A model generated the notes under the pieces. The model worked only from the letters and a program-made list of their open reading frames with translations, made no database searches and was not told the origin of the DNA. Below are positions 6,208 through 13,759 of a DNA stretch of 15,156 nucleotides, piece by piece. A program made the position numbers and the translations under genes. The stretch lies in NCBI GenBank assembly GCA_012840755.1, contig DUWA01000112.1, forward strand, positions 1 through 15,156, read 5' to 3'. Every line of letters begins with the position of its first letter. Positions within the stretch are counted from its first letter, which is position 1. This DNA comes from Mycoplasmatota bacterium. Lineage in GTDB: Bacteria > Bacillota_I > Bacilli_A > RF39 > UBA660.

Positions 6208-7026
6208 ATGGAACAATATAATTCGGAAGAGGAATTTTTAAAAAATTATGATTCAAGTGTCTTTGAAAAACTTTCTATGACAACAGATATTATTATATTT
6301 AGTGTATCTAATGGAAATCGCACAAATTATAGAAAATTAAAGGAAAAATATTTTAGTGTTTTATTAGTAAAAAGAAATACCTATCCATATAAAGAAAAAT
6401 GGTGCTTACCAGGTGGATTTTTAAACATGGATGAAACATTAGATGAAGCAGCTACAAGAATATTAGCTACAGAGACAAATCTTCACAATATTTATATGGA
6501 GCAATTATATACTTTTAGCGATTTAAATAGGGATCCTAGAATGAGAATAGTGAGTACTTCATATATGGCGCTTGTGGATAAAAACAGATTAAACGATAAG
6601 TTATATCCTAATGCGAGTTGGTTTAATATGATCATTCTTGAAGATGAAAAAGGTATTAACATAATGTTTGATAATGGAATTGAAGAATTTAATATTGTTT
6701 TAGAAAAACATTTAATAGAGAAGACATCAGGACGTTATGATTACGTGGTTGTAAAAAATGATCATCTTGCTTTTGATCATGCTTTAGTCCTTGCCACAGG
6801 AATATCTAGACTTAAAAATAAGATAGAATATACTGATATAGTATTTAATATGATGCCAGAGTATTTTTCATTAGGGGAATTACAGCAAGTATATGAAGTT
6901 ATTTTAGGAAAAAAATTATTAGATCCAGCTTTTAGAAGAATTATTGCTGATAAAGTTGAAAAAACAGATAAAATTAAAACTGGTGGTGGTCACCGGCCAT
7001 CAGCTCTATTTAGATATAAAGGTTAA
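6208..7026 (+). CDS. NrtR-type transcriptional regulator (Nudix sensor domain plus winged helix)
   Basis: 272 residues with two parts. Residues ~20-160 form a Nudix-fold domain and ~210-272 a winged helix-turn-helix (LGELQQVYEVIL, then a GGGHRPSALFRYK end). This architecture defines the NrtR family, regulators of NAD metabolism that sense ADP-ribose or related compounds. The Nudix box (Gly70 to Leu92) is degenerate: the REUxEE core reads RILATE, so two of three metal-binding glutamates are lost. It is therefore expected to bind a ligand rather than hydrolyse it. The start follows AGAGGTG at 6197-6203. Last gene of the NAD operon, it probably controls the operon and itself; candidate operators are the inverted repeats near 896-928 and 958-1072. 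Confidence 0.85.
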   Translation: MEQYNSEEEFLKNYDSSVFEKLSMTTDIIIFSVSNGNRTNYRKLKEKYFSVLLVKRNTYPYKEKWCLPGGFLNMDETLDEAATRILATETNLHNIYMEQLYTFSDLNRDPRMRIVSTSYMALVDKNRLNDKLYPNASWFNMIILEDEKGINIMFDNGIEEFNIVLEKHLIEKTSGRYDYVVVKNDHLAFDHALVLATGISRLKNKIEYTDIVFNMMPEYFSLGELQQVYEVILGKKLLDPAFRRIIADKVEKTDKIKTGGGHRPSALFRYKG

Positions 7027-7044
7027 TTAGTTAACCTTTATTTT
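7018..7044 (+). terminator. Intrinsic terminator of the NAD operon
   Basis: Perfect 9-bp stem AAAGGTTAA (7018-7026) with TTAACCTTT (7031-7039), loop TTAG, then ATTTT. The stop codon of the regulator lies inside the stem. Confidence 0.75.
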
Positions 7045-7124
7045 GGTTAGGGGAATAAGTATATAAAGTTTTAAAAAATAATATTTTAAAATAAAATCAT
7101 GATATGATATAGAAGAGGTATATT

Positions 7125-7646
7125 ATGAAATTAATGTTAAGCATTAATAAAAAGTTTTTTGAACTCTCCCAAAAATAATTAATTGAAAAAGTTAAACAAG
7201 TAGATAAAAATAATTTATCACCCTTTTTCTACATCAGTAGATTGCAACGAGTGGATAAAACTAGTAACATATGAGTAAAATAACAAATTATGTTAAGGAT
7301 AATAAATATAATCTATCAATTTCTGTGGAAAACTTAAATAATATGAATAGTGTAACTATACTAGGATATTTGAATCTAGTTTAGCTTTTAAAAATAATGA
7401 TATCTAAAATTCCAAAAGTTAACTTGCATACATATAAGGATGAAAAAGACCATAATCCATTAAGTAGGGATAATAAAAATAAGGAACTATGGATAAAGGT
7501 TTTTGATTATTAAAAGAAATCAATATAATAAAACTAATGTACTTGAATACGATTTGTTTGAATTTTATGGCGATGACTGTTAAACTAAGTTTATTAATTA
7601 TGTAAGGTCTACATGTTATGGACATAAATATTTTGAAGAAAGGTGA
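7125..7646 (+). pseudogene. Decayed coding region, identity uncertain
   Basis: This ~600-nt gap has no intact gene but holds protein-like fragments in changing frames. It starts with a good ribosome binding site (AGAGGT) and ATG 7125, giving MKLMLSINKKFFELSQK then a stop. Later pieces include PFSTSVDCNEWIKLVTYE, NYVKDNKYNLSISVENLNN, KVNLHTYKDEKDHNPLSRD and EYDLFEFYGDDC (around 7553-7588), the last running on past one stop to RSTCYGHKYF. Several stops and frame changes separate them. The beginning and the LHTYKD stretch faintly recall TIM-barrel sugar-phosphate isomerase/epimerase proteins, but I would not assign a family. It lies between the NAD operon terminator and ldh. Confidence 0.45.
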
Positions 7647-7649
7647 AAT

Positions 7650-8558
7650 ATGAATAATAAAGTTGTGATAATTGGTTGTGGTAATGTTGGCATGAGTTAT
7701 GCTTATGCTTTGTTGAACCAAAGAACATCAGTAAATGATCTTGTTTTAATAGATATAAATAAAAAAAAGGTTGAAGGTGAAGTGATGGATTTAAACCATT
7801 GCTTAGCTTTTGCTCCTTCTAAAATTAATATTAAAGTTGGTGATTATACAGATTGTAGCGATGCAAAAATTATATGTATTGCTGCAGGGGCTAACCAAAA
7901 TCCAGGGGAAACTAGAATGGATCTTATTACAAAAAATGCTAAAGTCTTTAAGAATATAATTAACTCTGTTATGGAAACAGGGTTTAATGGTATTTTTTTA
8001 ATAGCTACAAATCCCCTCGATGTTATGACTTATCTTACTTGGAAATATTCAAAATTAGATACATCTCAAATTATCGGTAGTGGGACAAGTTTAGATACTG
8101 CAAGACTTAGATATATGATAGGAGAAAGACTTAATATTAATCCTAAGAATGTACACGCTTATGTAATAGGAGAACATGGTGATTCGGAATTTGTTCCTTG
8201 GAGTATAGCAAGTATTGGGCTTCAAAGTATATATGATTTTTTAAATGAGGAAGAGTTAAATAAAATATGTACTGATGTTAAAAATGCCGCTTACGAAATA
8301 ATAGATAGAAAAGGGGCTACATATTACGGAATAGGAATGTGTTTGGTGAGAATTACTAACGCAATTCTTTCTGATGAAAATAGTATTATTACAGTTTCTT
8401 CATACGATTCTAATAATAATGTGTTTGTAGGTGGTCCTACAATTATTAATAAGAATGGTATAAGAGAAAGAGTATTCGTAAATTTGACACAAAAGGAAGA
8501 GAGACAGTTACAAAAATCAATTGACATTATAAAAGAAGCCATAAGAAATATAGATTAG
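7650..8558 (+). CDS. ldh: L-lactate dehydrogenase
   Basis: Reduces pyruvate to L-lactate while reoxidising NADH; a cytosolic fermentative enzyme. The 302-residue protein shows the Rossmann start GCGNVG (9-14) with Asp35 for the NAD ribose. GANQNPGETR (80-89) has the lactate-specific Gln83 and catalytic-loop Arg89. TNPLDVM, GTSLDTAR (Asp149, Arg152) and GEHGDSE with catalytic His176 follow. Gln rather than Arg at position 83 separates it from malate dehydrogenase. The start has AAGGTGA 3 nt upstream. The methyltransferase follows 10 nt later with its ribosome binding site on the ldh stop, so the two are co-transcribed. It implies fermentation to lactate and a steady need for NAD. Confidence 0.95.
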   Translation: MNNKVVIIGCGNVGMSYAYALLNQRTSVNDLVLIDINKKKVEGEVMDLNHCLAFAPSKINIKVGDYTDCSDAKIICIAAGANQNPGETRMDLITKNAKVFKNIINSVMETGFNGIFLIATNPLDVMTYLTWKYSKLDTSQIIGSGTSLDTARLRYMIGERLNINPKNVHAYVIGEHGDSEFVPWSIASIGLQSIYDFLNEEELNKICTDVKNAAYEIIDRKGATYYGIGMCLVRITNAILSDENSIITVSSYDSNNNVFVGGPTIINKNGIRERVFVNLTQKEERQLQKSIDIIKEAIRNID

Positions 8559-8568
8559 GAAGTGTATT

Positions 8569-9441
8569 ATGTTAAGAGTAAGTGATTTATGGGAAGATTA
8601 TGAATGTATAGATGCTGGATGTGGTGAAAAATTAGAAAGATGGGGAAACATTGTTTTAAGAAGACCAGACCCACAAGCAATATGGGATGTATCATACGAT
8701 AATAAATTATGGAAAAACGCGGATGGACATTATTTTAGATCTGAACGTGGCGGTGGACAGTGGGTCTTTAAAACTAAGTTGAAAGATTATTGGACTATTA
8801 AATATAAACACCTTATATTTAAAGTAAGTCCCACAAATTTTAAACATACTGGACTATTTCCAGAGCAATCTACAAATTGGGATTACATGTATGAGAAAAT
8901 TAAAAACACAAATAGAAAGATAAAGGTTTTAAATTTATTTGCATACACAGGAGGAGCAACACTTGCTTGTTCATCTGCTGGGGCTGACGTTGTTCATGTT
9001 GATGCTTCAAAAGGAATGACTGAGTGGGCAAAAGAGAATGTTAAATTGTCTGGTTTGGAATCAAATCATATAAGATTTATTGTTGATGATTGTTTAAAAT
9101 TTGTTGAAAGAGAATATAGACGTGGGAATAAATACGATGCAATAGTTATGGATCCTCCAAGCTATGGCCGTGGTCCAAATGGTGAAGTATGGAAGTTTGA
9201 AGATAATATATATGCTTTAATAAATGCATGTTTAAAAATAATGAGTGATACTCCTTTATTCTTTTTAATAAATTCATATACAACAGGAATATCAAGTATA
9301 GTGTTAGAAAATATTTTAAAAACCACAATATTGCCACTATATCCAAACGGTGTGGTAGATGCAGGCGAAGTAGGTCTACCAATTACTAAAGACAATATGA
9401 TTTTACCATGTGGTATTTATGGAAGATGGCAAAGTAAATGA
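8569..9441 (+). CDS. Class I SAM-dependent methyltransferase (RlmI/YccW-like, PUA-less)
   Basis: 290 residues. An N-terminal ~110-residue region is followed by a Rossmann methyltransferase domain. The SAM-binding motif I is VLNLFAYTGGATLA (120-133), the acidic strand end is VDAS (144-147), and the catalytic motif IV is DPPSYG (195-200). A DPPSYG motif with this layout is typical of enzymes that methylate bases in rRNA, related to RlmI/RlmK but lacking the PUA domain. The exact target is unknown. SD AGGAAG overlaps the ldh stop. Its own stop overlaps the next start (ATGA), pairing it with a pseudouridine synthase, which supports an RNA-modification role. Confidence 0.85.
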   Translation: MLRVSDLWEDYECIDAGCGEKLERWGNIVLRRPDPQAIWDVSYDNKLWKNADGHYFRSERGGGQWVFKTKLKDYWTIKYKHLIFKVSPTNFKHTGLFPEQSTNWDYMYEKIKNTNRKIKVLNLFAYTGGATLACSSAGADVVHVDASKGMTEWAKENVKLSGLESNHIRFIVDDCLKFVEREYRRGNKYDAIVMDPPSYGRGPNGEVWKFEDNIYALINACLKIMSDTPLFFLINSYTTGISSIVLENILKTTILPLYPNGVVDAGEVGLPITKDNMILPCGIYGRWQSK

Positions 9442-10100
9442 TAAATATCTTGTATGAAGACAATCATATTTTAGTAGTAGAAAAACCAATAAACGTTCCT
9501 GTTCAACTAGATTCAAGTAATGATAAAGATTTACATTCAATGCTAAAAGAATATATAAAAGAAAAATATAATAAACCAGGAAATGTATATTTAGGTATTG
9601 TTCACAGATTAGATAGACCGGTTGGAGGGGTTATGGTATTTGCAAAGACAAGTAAAGCTGCTAATAGAATAACTAGTCAAATTAAACAATATCAATTTGA
9701 AAAAATATATCATGCTGTTATTGATGGGAACATTTTGGAAGAAAAGGGTTTATTAAAAGATAAATTATTAAAAAACAATCATACTAATATTGTTAGAGTT
9801 GATGAGAATGGAAAAGATTCTGAATTAGAATATGAAGTGCTAATGAAAAAAAGTAATTTAACGTTAGTTAAGATAAATTTAAAAACGGGTAGATCTCATC
9901 AAATTAGGGTTCAGTTTTCTTCAAGGAATTATCCTTTATATGGGGATCAAAAATATAATTTTAAGGTAAAAGAAAAAGAACAAATTGCACTTTTTGCATC
10001 GTCATTATCTTTTTACCATCCAATTACAAAAGAAAGGATGACTTTCAAACTAAAATTACCTAAAAGAAAACCTTGGAATTTGTTTTCAACTACTATATAG
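9438..10100 (+). CDS. RluA-family pseudouridine synthase
   Basis: Isomerises uridine to pseudouridine in RNA. 220 residues with the family signature HRLDRPVGG (56-64), where Asp59 is the catalytic aspartate, and the later KTGRSHQIRVQ block. There is no N-terminal S4 domain, since the protein begins directly with the catalytic fold (INILYEDNHILVVEKP). This resembles the shorter RluA/TruC-type members. It starts inside the methyltransferase stop (4-nt ATGA overlap), implying translational coupling. Its stop codon sits inside the terminator stem. The RNA target cannot be told from sequence alone. Confidence 0.92.
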   Translation: MINILYEDNHILVVEKPINVPVQLDSSNDKDLHSMLKEYIKEKYNKPGNVYLGIVHRLDRPVGGVMVFAKTSKAANRITSQIKQYQFEKIYHAVIDGNILEEKGLLKDKLLKNNHTNIVRVDENGKDSELEYEVLMKKSNLTLVKINLKTGRSHQIRVQFSSRNYPLYGDQKYNFKVKEKEQIALFASSLSFYHPITKERMTFKLKLPKRKPWNLFSTTI

Positions 10101-10110
10101 TAGTTTTTTT
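10088..10110 (+). terminator. Intrinsic terminator after the ldh operon
   Basis: Stem AACTACT (10088-10094) with AGTAGTT (10099-10105), 4-nt loop, T-run to 10110. It includes the stop codon of the pseudouridine synthase. Confidence 0.8.
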
Positions 10111-10153
10111 GTTAAAACCAAAGAATACAACATATATTTAATTAGGTGATAAT

Positions 10154-10819
10154 GTGATAAAGTATAAAGTTAGTGTACTTTGTATATTTTTAATGGGTTT
10201 ATGTGCGTTTAATTTTTTTAATGTTGGTGCGAATGATTTTCCTTTATTGGGAAAAGTTATCTATATAGATCCTGGACATGGTGGAGTGGATCCAGGAGCA
10301 ATATATAAAGATTTATATGAATCTAAATTGAATTTAGAAATAAGTTATCAGTTATCTAAAGAATTAGAAAAAAAAGGTGCATTAGTTTATATGACAAGAT
10401 ATGGAGATTATGATTTATCTGTAAAATATGCAGTAAATAGAAAAAGAAGTGATTTATCAAGAAGAGCAAATATTATTAATAAATCAGAATGTGATTTATA
10501 TTTATCTATTCATCTTAATGCTGACACCTCTCCAACATGGAGCGGTGCACAAGTTTTTTATGACGATATAAATGATGAAAATGAAAAAATAGCTAATATA
10601 ATACAAAAAGAACTTAAAGCTCATTTAAGAACAAAAAGAAAATACGAGGAAACAACAAGTATGTATCTTCATAAACGTGTTGAAAGACCAGGGGTGTTAA
10701 TTGAAGTTGGATTTATAACCAATCCAAACGAGAGATATTTGCTTAAAAAAACTTGGTATCAACAAAAAGTAGCTAATGTAATAACTGGAGGAGTTTTAAA
10801 ATATTTTGAAACTAAATAA
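10154..10819 (+). CDS. Secreted N-acetylmuramoyl-L-alanine amidase (Amidase_3, CwlD-like)
   Basis: Cleaves the bond between N-acetylmuramic acid and the stem peptide of peptidoglycan. 221 residues. A hydrophobic N-terminal segment (residues ~5-25) acts as signal peptide or anchor, so it works outside the membrane. Zinc ligands are His42 (IDPGHGG), Glu56 and His120 (SIHLNA); the catalytic Glu184 lies in VLIEVGFITNP. It has only the catalytic domain, like CwlD of spore formers, but no sporulation gene is seen nearby, so a growth or division role is equally possible. The start is a GTG preceded by AGGTGAT; the ATG two bases earlier runs at once into TGA. It lies alone, with its own terminator. 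Confidence 0.9.
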   Translation: MIKYKVSVLCIFLMGLCAFNFFNVGANDFPLLGKVIYIDPGHGGVDPGAIYKDLYESKLNLEISYQLSKELEKKGALVYMTRYGDYDLSVKYAVNRKRSDLSRRANIINKSECDLYLSIHLNADTSPTWSGAQVFYDDINDENEKIANIIQKELKAHLRTKRKYEETTSMYLHKRVERPGVLIEVGFITNPNERYLLKKTWYQQKVANVITGGVLKYFETK

Positions 10820-10841
10820 AGTAGAGCACACTACTTTTTTT
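10818..10841 (+). terminator. Intrinsic terminator after the CwlD-like amidase
   Basis: Stem AAAGTAG (10818-10824) with CTACTTT (10831-10837), loop AGCACA, T-run 10835-10841. Confidence 0.75.
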
Positions 10842-10858
10842 AATAATTTCATAAAAAA

Positions 10859-10888
10859 TTACTCATTTAAAAATCAATATGGTATAAT
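10859..10888 (+). promoter_or_regulatory. Probable promoter of the Abi-family gene
   Basis: TATAAT at 10883-10888 with a weak -35 (TTACTC, 10859-10864) and an 18-bp spacer. The start site would fall only ~10 nt before the ATG, so the message would be nearly leaderless apart from AGGTGAG. Confidence 0.4.
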
Positions 10889-10906
10889 TTAAGTATAGGT
10901 GAGAAT

Positions 10907-11833
10907 ATGGTGAAGAAAACATTCAAAAGTCTAGATGAGCAAATTCAAATATTACGTTCAAAAGGTTTAATTATAAAGGATGAAGAAAAAACAAAAGAGG
11001 TTTTACTAAGAGAAAATTATTTTTTCATCAGCGGATATAGGCATTTGTTTATGCTAAACAACAATAGATATTTCATATTTGGAACAACCTTTGAAGAACT
11101 TTATGCCACATTCTTATTTGATAGAGGAATTAGAAATATAATGTTTAAATATATTTTAGTAGTAGAAAATAATATAAAATCAATAATTAGTTACCAATTG
11201 TCTAAAAAGTATGGTTTTAAGGAAGAAGATTATTTGAATACTAAAAATTATAATCAAGATATATTAAAACAAAGACAAGTAAATGATGTCATCGAAAAGA
11301 TGAAACGACAAATAAGAGTTAATGGTAGAAAACATAAAGCAACCTTACACTATATAAATAATTATGGATATATACCTATGTGGATTTTAGTTAAGGTTTT
11401 ATCCTTTGGGATTATAGCTGAACTATATGCTATATTAAAAGAAACTGACCAATCTTCTATATCTAATTTTTATGAATTAGATATAGATACTTTAAAGACG
11501 AATCTTTATATATTAGCAAATTTTAGAAATTTGTGTGCTCATGAAGATATTTTATATGATCATAGAACACAAAAAAATATAAAAGATACAAATTTTCATT
11601 ATTTACTTGATATTCCTAAATATGATGATGAGTATATATATGGTAAAAATGATTTGTTTGCTTTAGTAATTATATTAAAACAAATGCTTACTGATGTTCA
11701 ATTTAGAGAATTCATATATGAAGTTGGTTATGAAATAGATATTTTGGATGGTAGAGTAAACACTGTCTCACTAATAGATATTTTAAATAAAATAGGTTTT
11801 CCATCAAATTGGAGAGATATAGTAAATTTTTAA
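10907..11833 (+). CDS. Abi-family abortive infection protein (Abi_2, AbiD/AbiF-like, HEPN RNase fold)
   Basis: 308 residues matching the Abi_2 layout in order: NYFFISGYRHLF (38-48), the helix around FDRGIRNIMFKYILVVENN (71-89), IPMWILVKVLSFGIIAELY (156-174) and NFRNLCAHEDILYDHR (205-220). The last contains an R-x4-H motif (Arg207, His212) typical of HEPN ribonuclease toxins. Family members stop phage growth, probably by cutting cellular RNA when infection is sensed. It has its own promoter and follows a terminator. Its stop is 12 nt before the protease start, so the two may share a message. No antitoxin gene is adjacent. Base use resembles the neighbours, giving no sign of recent transfer. 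Confidence 0.9.
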   Translation: MVKKTFKSLDEQIQILRSKGLIIKDEEKTKEVLLRENYFFISGYRHLFMLNNNRYFIFGTTFEELYATFLFDRGIRNIMFKYILVVENNIKSIISYQLSKKYGFKEEDYLNTKNYNQDILKQRQVNDVIEKMKRQIRVNGRKHKATLHYINNYGYIPMWILVKVLSFGIIAELYAILKETDQSSISNFYELDIDTLKTNLYILANFRNLCAHEDILYDHRTQKNIKDTNFHYLLDIPKYDDEYIYGKNDLFALVIILKQMLTDVQFREFIYEVGYEIDILDGRVNTVSLIDILNKIGFPSNWRDIVNF

Positions 11834-11845
11834 TTGGGAGGATTT

Positions 11846-12916
11846 ATGAAAAAGAAAATATTATATACAAGTGTAGTAATTTTATCGTTTTTTATAGGAG
11901 TAAGCTCGACAATGATCTCTTATCATTTTTATGGGCCAGAAAAAGTAATAATTGAAAAAACTGTATCTGAAGTAGAAGTTACAGAGGCAGATAGTATTAG
12001 TAGTTCAATAGAAAAAATATATGATGCTACTGTTGTTGTTGAAAACTATCAAGCAAACAGAAAAGTTGGTAGTGGAACAGGTTTTGTTTATAAAAAAGAC
12101 AAAGGAAAAGGATACATTATAACTAATTATCACGTAATTGCAGATGCGACTAAAATAATGGTGATAAATACTGAAAATGTTTCTGTTGAAGCAAAATTAC
12201 TTGGAAGTGATGAATATGCAGATATTGCAGTTTTGACAATTGAAGAAGATGCAGTACTAGATGTTGCAATTTTAGGAGATAGTTCAAAATCAAAGCTAGG
12301 AGATACAGTTTTTACGGTTGGAACACCTGTAGGTAGCGAATATATGGGAACAGTTACAAAAGGAATTTTATCAGGCAAAAATAGAACAGTATCTGTTACT
12401 CTTTCAAGAGGTACTTTTATGATGGAGGTATTACAGACTGATGCTGCAATAAATCCAGGAAATAGTGGAGGCCCTTTAGCAAATATTAATGGTGAAGTAA
12501 TAGGAGTAAATTCTTTAAAATTAGTTGAAGACGAAATAGAAGGAATGGGATTTGCAATTCCTATTGAAATAATTGTTTCATCACTTGATAGACTTGAAAA
12601 AGGAGAAGAAATTATAAGACCAGTTTTGGGTGTAGAATTGATAGATGCCAGTAGTACATACAGTCTATATAGATATGGGATATATTTTGATGAGCATTTT
12701 GAAAAAGGAGTAGTTGTTGTAAATGTGAGTGAAAATTCTACTGCTAGTTCAATTGGATTAAAAAAGGGAGATGTAATCTTAAAAATTGATGACGTTGAAA
12801 TAAATGAAACAGGTCATTTTAGATTTTTATTATATAAATATGAAATCGGAGACAATATTGAGTTTACTGTTTATAAAGATGGGAAAATTCAAAAAATTAA
12901 AGCAACTTTAAAATAA
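11846..12916 (+). CDS. HtrA/DegP-like membrane-anchored serine protease with PDZ domain
   Basis: 356 residues that degrade or refold misfolded proteins outside the cytoplasm. An N-terminal hydrophobic segment (residues ~5-25) is followed by a linker and a trypsin-like domain with triad His96 (ITNYHVIAD), Asp126 (YADIAVL) and Ser207 (NPGNSGGP). One C-terminal PDZ domain (~260-356) includes ASSIGLKKGDVILKIDD. The start at 11846 is set by GGGAGG at 11836-11841; an in-frame TTG at 11834 would overlap that site and is not used. It is a normal-length single-PDZ HtrA of Gram-positive type. The heat-shock gene hsp20 lies nearby, a loose proteostasis link. Confidence 0.95.
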   Translation: MKKKILYTSVVILSFFIGVSSTMISYHFYGPEKVIIEKTVSEVEVTEADSISSSIEKIYDATVVVENYQANRKVGSGTGFVYKKDKGKGYIITNYHVIADATKIMVINTENVSVEAKLLGSDEYADIAVLTIEEDAVLDVAILGDSSKSKLGDTVFTVGTPVGSEYMGTVTKGILSGKNRTVSVTLSRGTFMMEVLQTDAAINPGNSGGPLANINGEVIGVNSLKLVEDEIEGMGFAIPIEIIVSSLDRLEKGEEIIRPVLGVELIDASSTYSLYRYGIYFDEHFEKGVVVVNVSENSTASSIGLKKGDVILKIDDVEINETGHFRFLLYKYEIGDNIEFTVYKDGKIQKIKATLK

Positions 12917-12937
12917 GGTAGAAATATCTTATTTTTT
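12911..12937 (+). terminator. Weak intrinsic terminator after the HtrA-like gene
   Basis: Stem AAATAAG (12911-12917) with CTTATTT (12928-12934), 10-nt loop, T-run to 12937. The stem has a single G-C pair, so termination may be partial. The gene's stop codon is inside the stem. Confidence 0.5.
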
Positions 12938-12938
12938 A

Positions 12939-12967
12939 TTGACTTATTGAAAATTGTGTTATAATAT
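12939..12967 (+). promoter_or_regulatory. Probable promoter of the zinc-ribbon gene
   Basis: TTGACT at 12939-12944. TATAAT at 12960-12965 would leave only 15 bp; the overlapping TAATAT at 12962-12967 gives a 17-bp spacer. The -35 lies directly after the preceding terminator's T-run. Confidence 0.5.
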
Positions 12968-12990
12968 AGGTAAATATTTGAGGTGAAGTT

Positions 12991-13260
12991 ATGAAATGTA
13001 CAAATTGTGAGTTTGAATTAAGACAAGAAGAGAGTATTTGTCCTAATTGTAAACTAGAAGTGAAAAAAGATAATTTAGAAAACATTGATTTTAAAGATGC
13101 AACTGTAATTATTAATCCTGATGTTATTAATGCAAATGTTGATGCCTTTTTTAAAAAAGCAGAAGAGACTACAAATAAAGAAAAGGATAATAAATTAATT
13201 GCTTTAATTATTTTGATATGCATAGTGTTATTGTTGATTGCAATATATTTTTTGATATAA
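12991..13260 (+). CDS. Small zinc-ribbon protein with a C-terminal membrane anchor
   Basis: 89 residues. The N-terminus is a zinc ribbon, with Cys3/Cys6 (CTNC) and Cys17/Cys20 (CPNC). A charged middle follows, then one strongly hydrophobic helix (about residues 69-88, IALIILICIVLLLIAIYFLI) at the very end. The topology is likely tail-anchored, with the ribbon in the cytoplasm. GAGGTGA lies 4 nt before the ATG. It has its own promoter and terminator. I do not recognise a specific family beyond the common zinc-ribbon domain proteins of Bacillota, and assign no function. Confidence 0.8.
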   Translation: MKCTNCEFELRQEESICPNCKLEVKKDNLENIDFKDATVIINPDVINANVDAFFKKAEETTNKEKDNKLIALIILICIVLLLIAIYFLI

Positions 13261-13261
13261 G

Positions 13262-13282
13262 AACTACTTAGTAGTTTTTTTT
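13262..13282 (+). terminator. Intrinsic terminator after the zinc-ribbon gene
   Basis: Stem AACTAC (13262-13267) with GTAGTT (13271-13276), loop TTA, T-run to 13282. Nearly the same sequence as the terminator at 10088. Confidence 0.8.
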
Positions 13283-13360
13283 ATAAATATCTTATTTTTT
13301 GAAATACTATAATATTTTTCAATTATTTGTATATATTAATAGTTAGAGAGGAGAGATATT

Positions 13361-13759
13361 GTGTTTCCAAGTAGAATGCTTTTAAATAATCTGTTTAACG
13401 ATTTTGATAGTACTAAAAACTATGATAAGTTAATGAAGTGTGATATTTATGAAGAGAATAATTTTAATATTTTTGAGATTGACTTGCCTGGTTTTAAAAA
13501 AGACGATATAAAATTAGATTTAGAAAATGGTTATTTAGTTGTTAGTGCAGAAAAAAAGAATACTGAAGAAAACAACGATGAAAATAAAAATTATATTCAT
13601 AGAGAAAGGTATTATCATACAAAATGCGAAAGATCATTTTATATAGGGGAAATAAGTGAAAATAATATTAAAGCAACATTTAATGATGGAATATTAAAAA
13701 TTAAAATTCCAAAAGAAGATGAACAACAAAAAAGTAAAAAAACAATATCAATAGACTAG
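13361..13759 (+). CDS. Small heat-shock protein, Hsp20 / alpha-crystallin family
   Basis: 132-residue ATP-independent holdase that binds unfolding proteins. N-terminus MFPSRMLLNNLFNDF is typical of bacterial Hsp20. The alpha-crystallin domain spans about residues 25-125, with IDLPGFKKDDIKLDLENGYL, the HRERYY loop, ERSFYIG and the conserved ATFNDGILKIKIPK end. The start is a GTG with GGAG 7 nt upstream. A TATAAT at 13308-13313 may be its -10, but no good -35 is visible. I see neither a CIRCE element nor a CtsR box, so heat-shock control cannot be shown from sequence. The stop codon lies inside its terminator. Confidence 0.93.
   Translation: MFPSRMLLNNLFNDFDSTKNYDKLMKCDIYEENNFNIFEIDLPGFKKDDIKLDLENGYLVVSAEKKNTEENNDENKNYIHRERYYHTKCERSFYIGEISENNIKATFNDGILKIKIPKEDEQQKSKKTISID

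Noticed and set aside
7419..7721. 100-codon open frame on the minus strand over the start of ldh
   Set aside because: It overlaps the clearly coding ldh start and a decayed plus-strand gene, has low-complexity Ile/Phe/Tyr-rich composition and matches nothing recognisable.
9146..9395. Two overlapping minus-strand open frames inside the methyltransferase gene
   Set aside because: They lie opposite the conserved DPPSYG region of a well-supported gene and have no supported start or neighbours.
12130..12378. Minus-strand open frame inside the HtrA-like protease gene
   Set aside because: It is antisense to the catalytic domain and shows only composition expected from the complementary strand.
12936..13223. 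Minus-strand open frame covering the zinc-ribbon gene
   Set aside because: The plus-strand gene has CxxC motifs, promoter, ribosome binding site and terminator; the minus frame has none of these.
13284..13360. CIRCE or CtsR heat-shock operator upstream of hsp20
   Set aside because: Neither the TTAGCACTC inverted repeat nor the GGTCAAA direct repeat is present.
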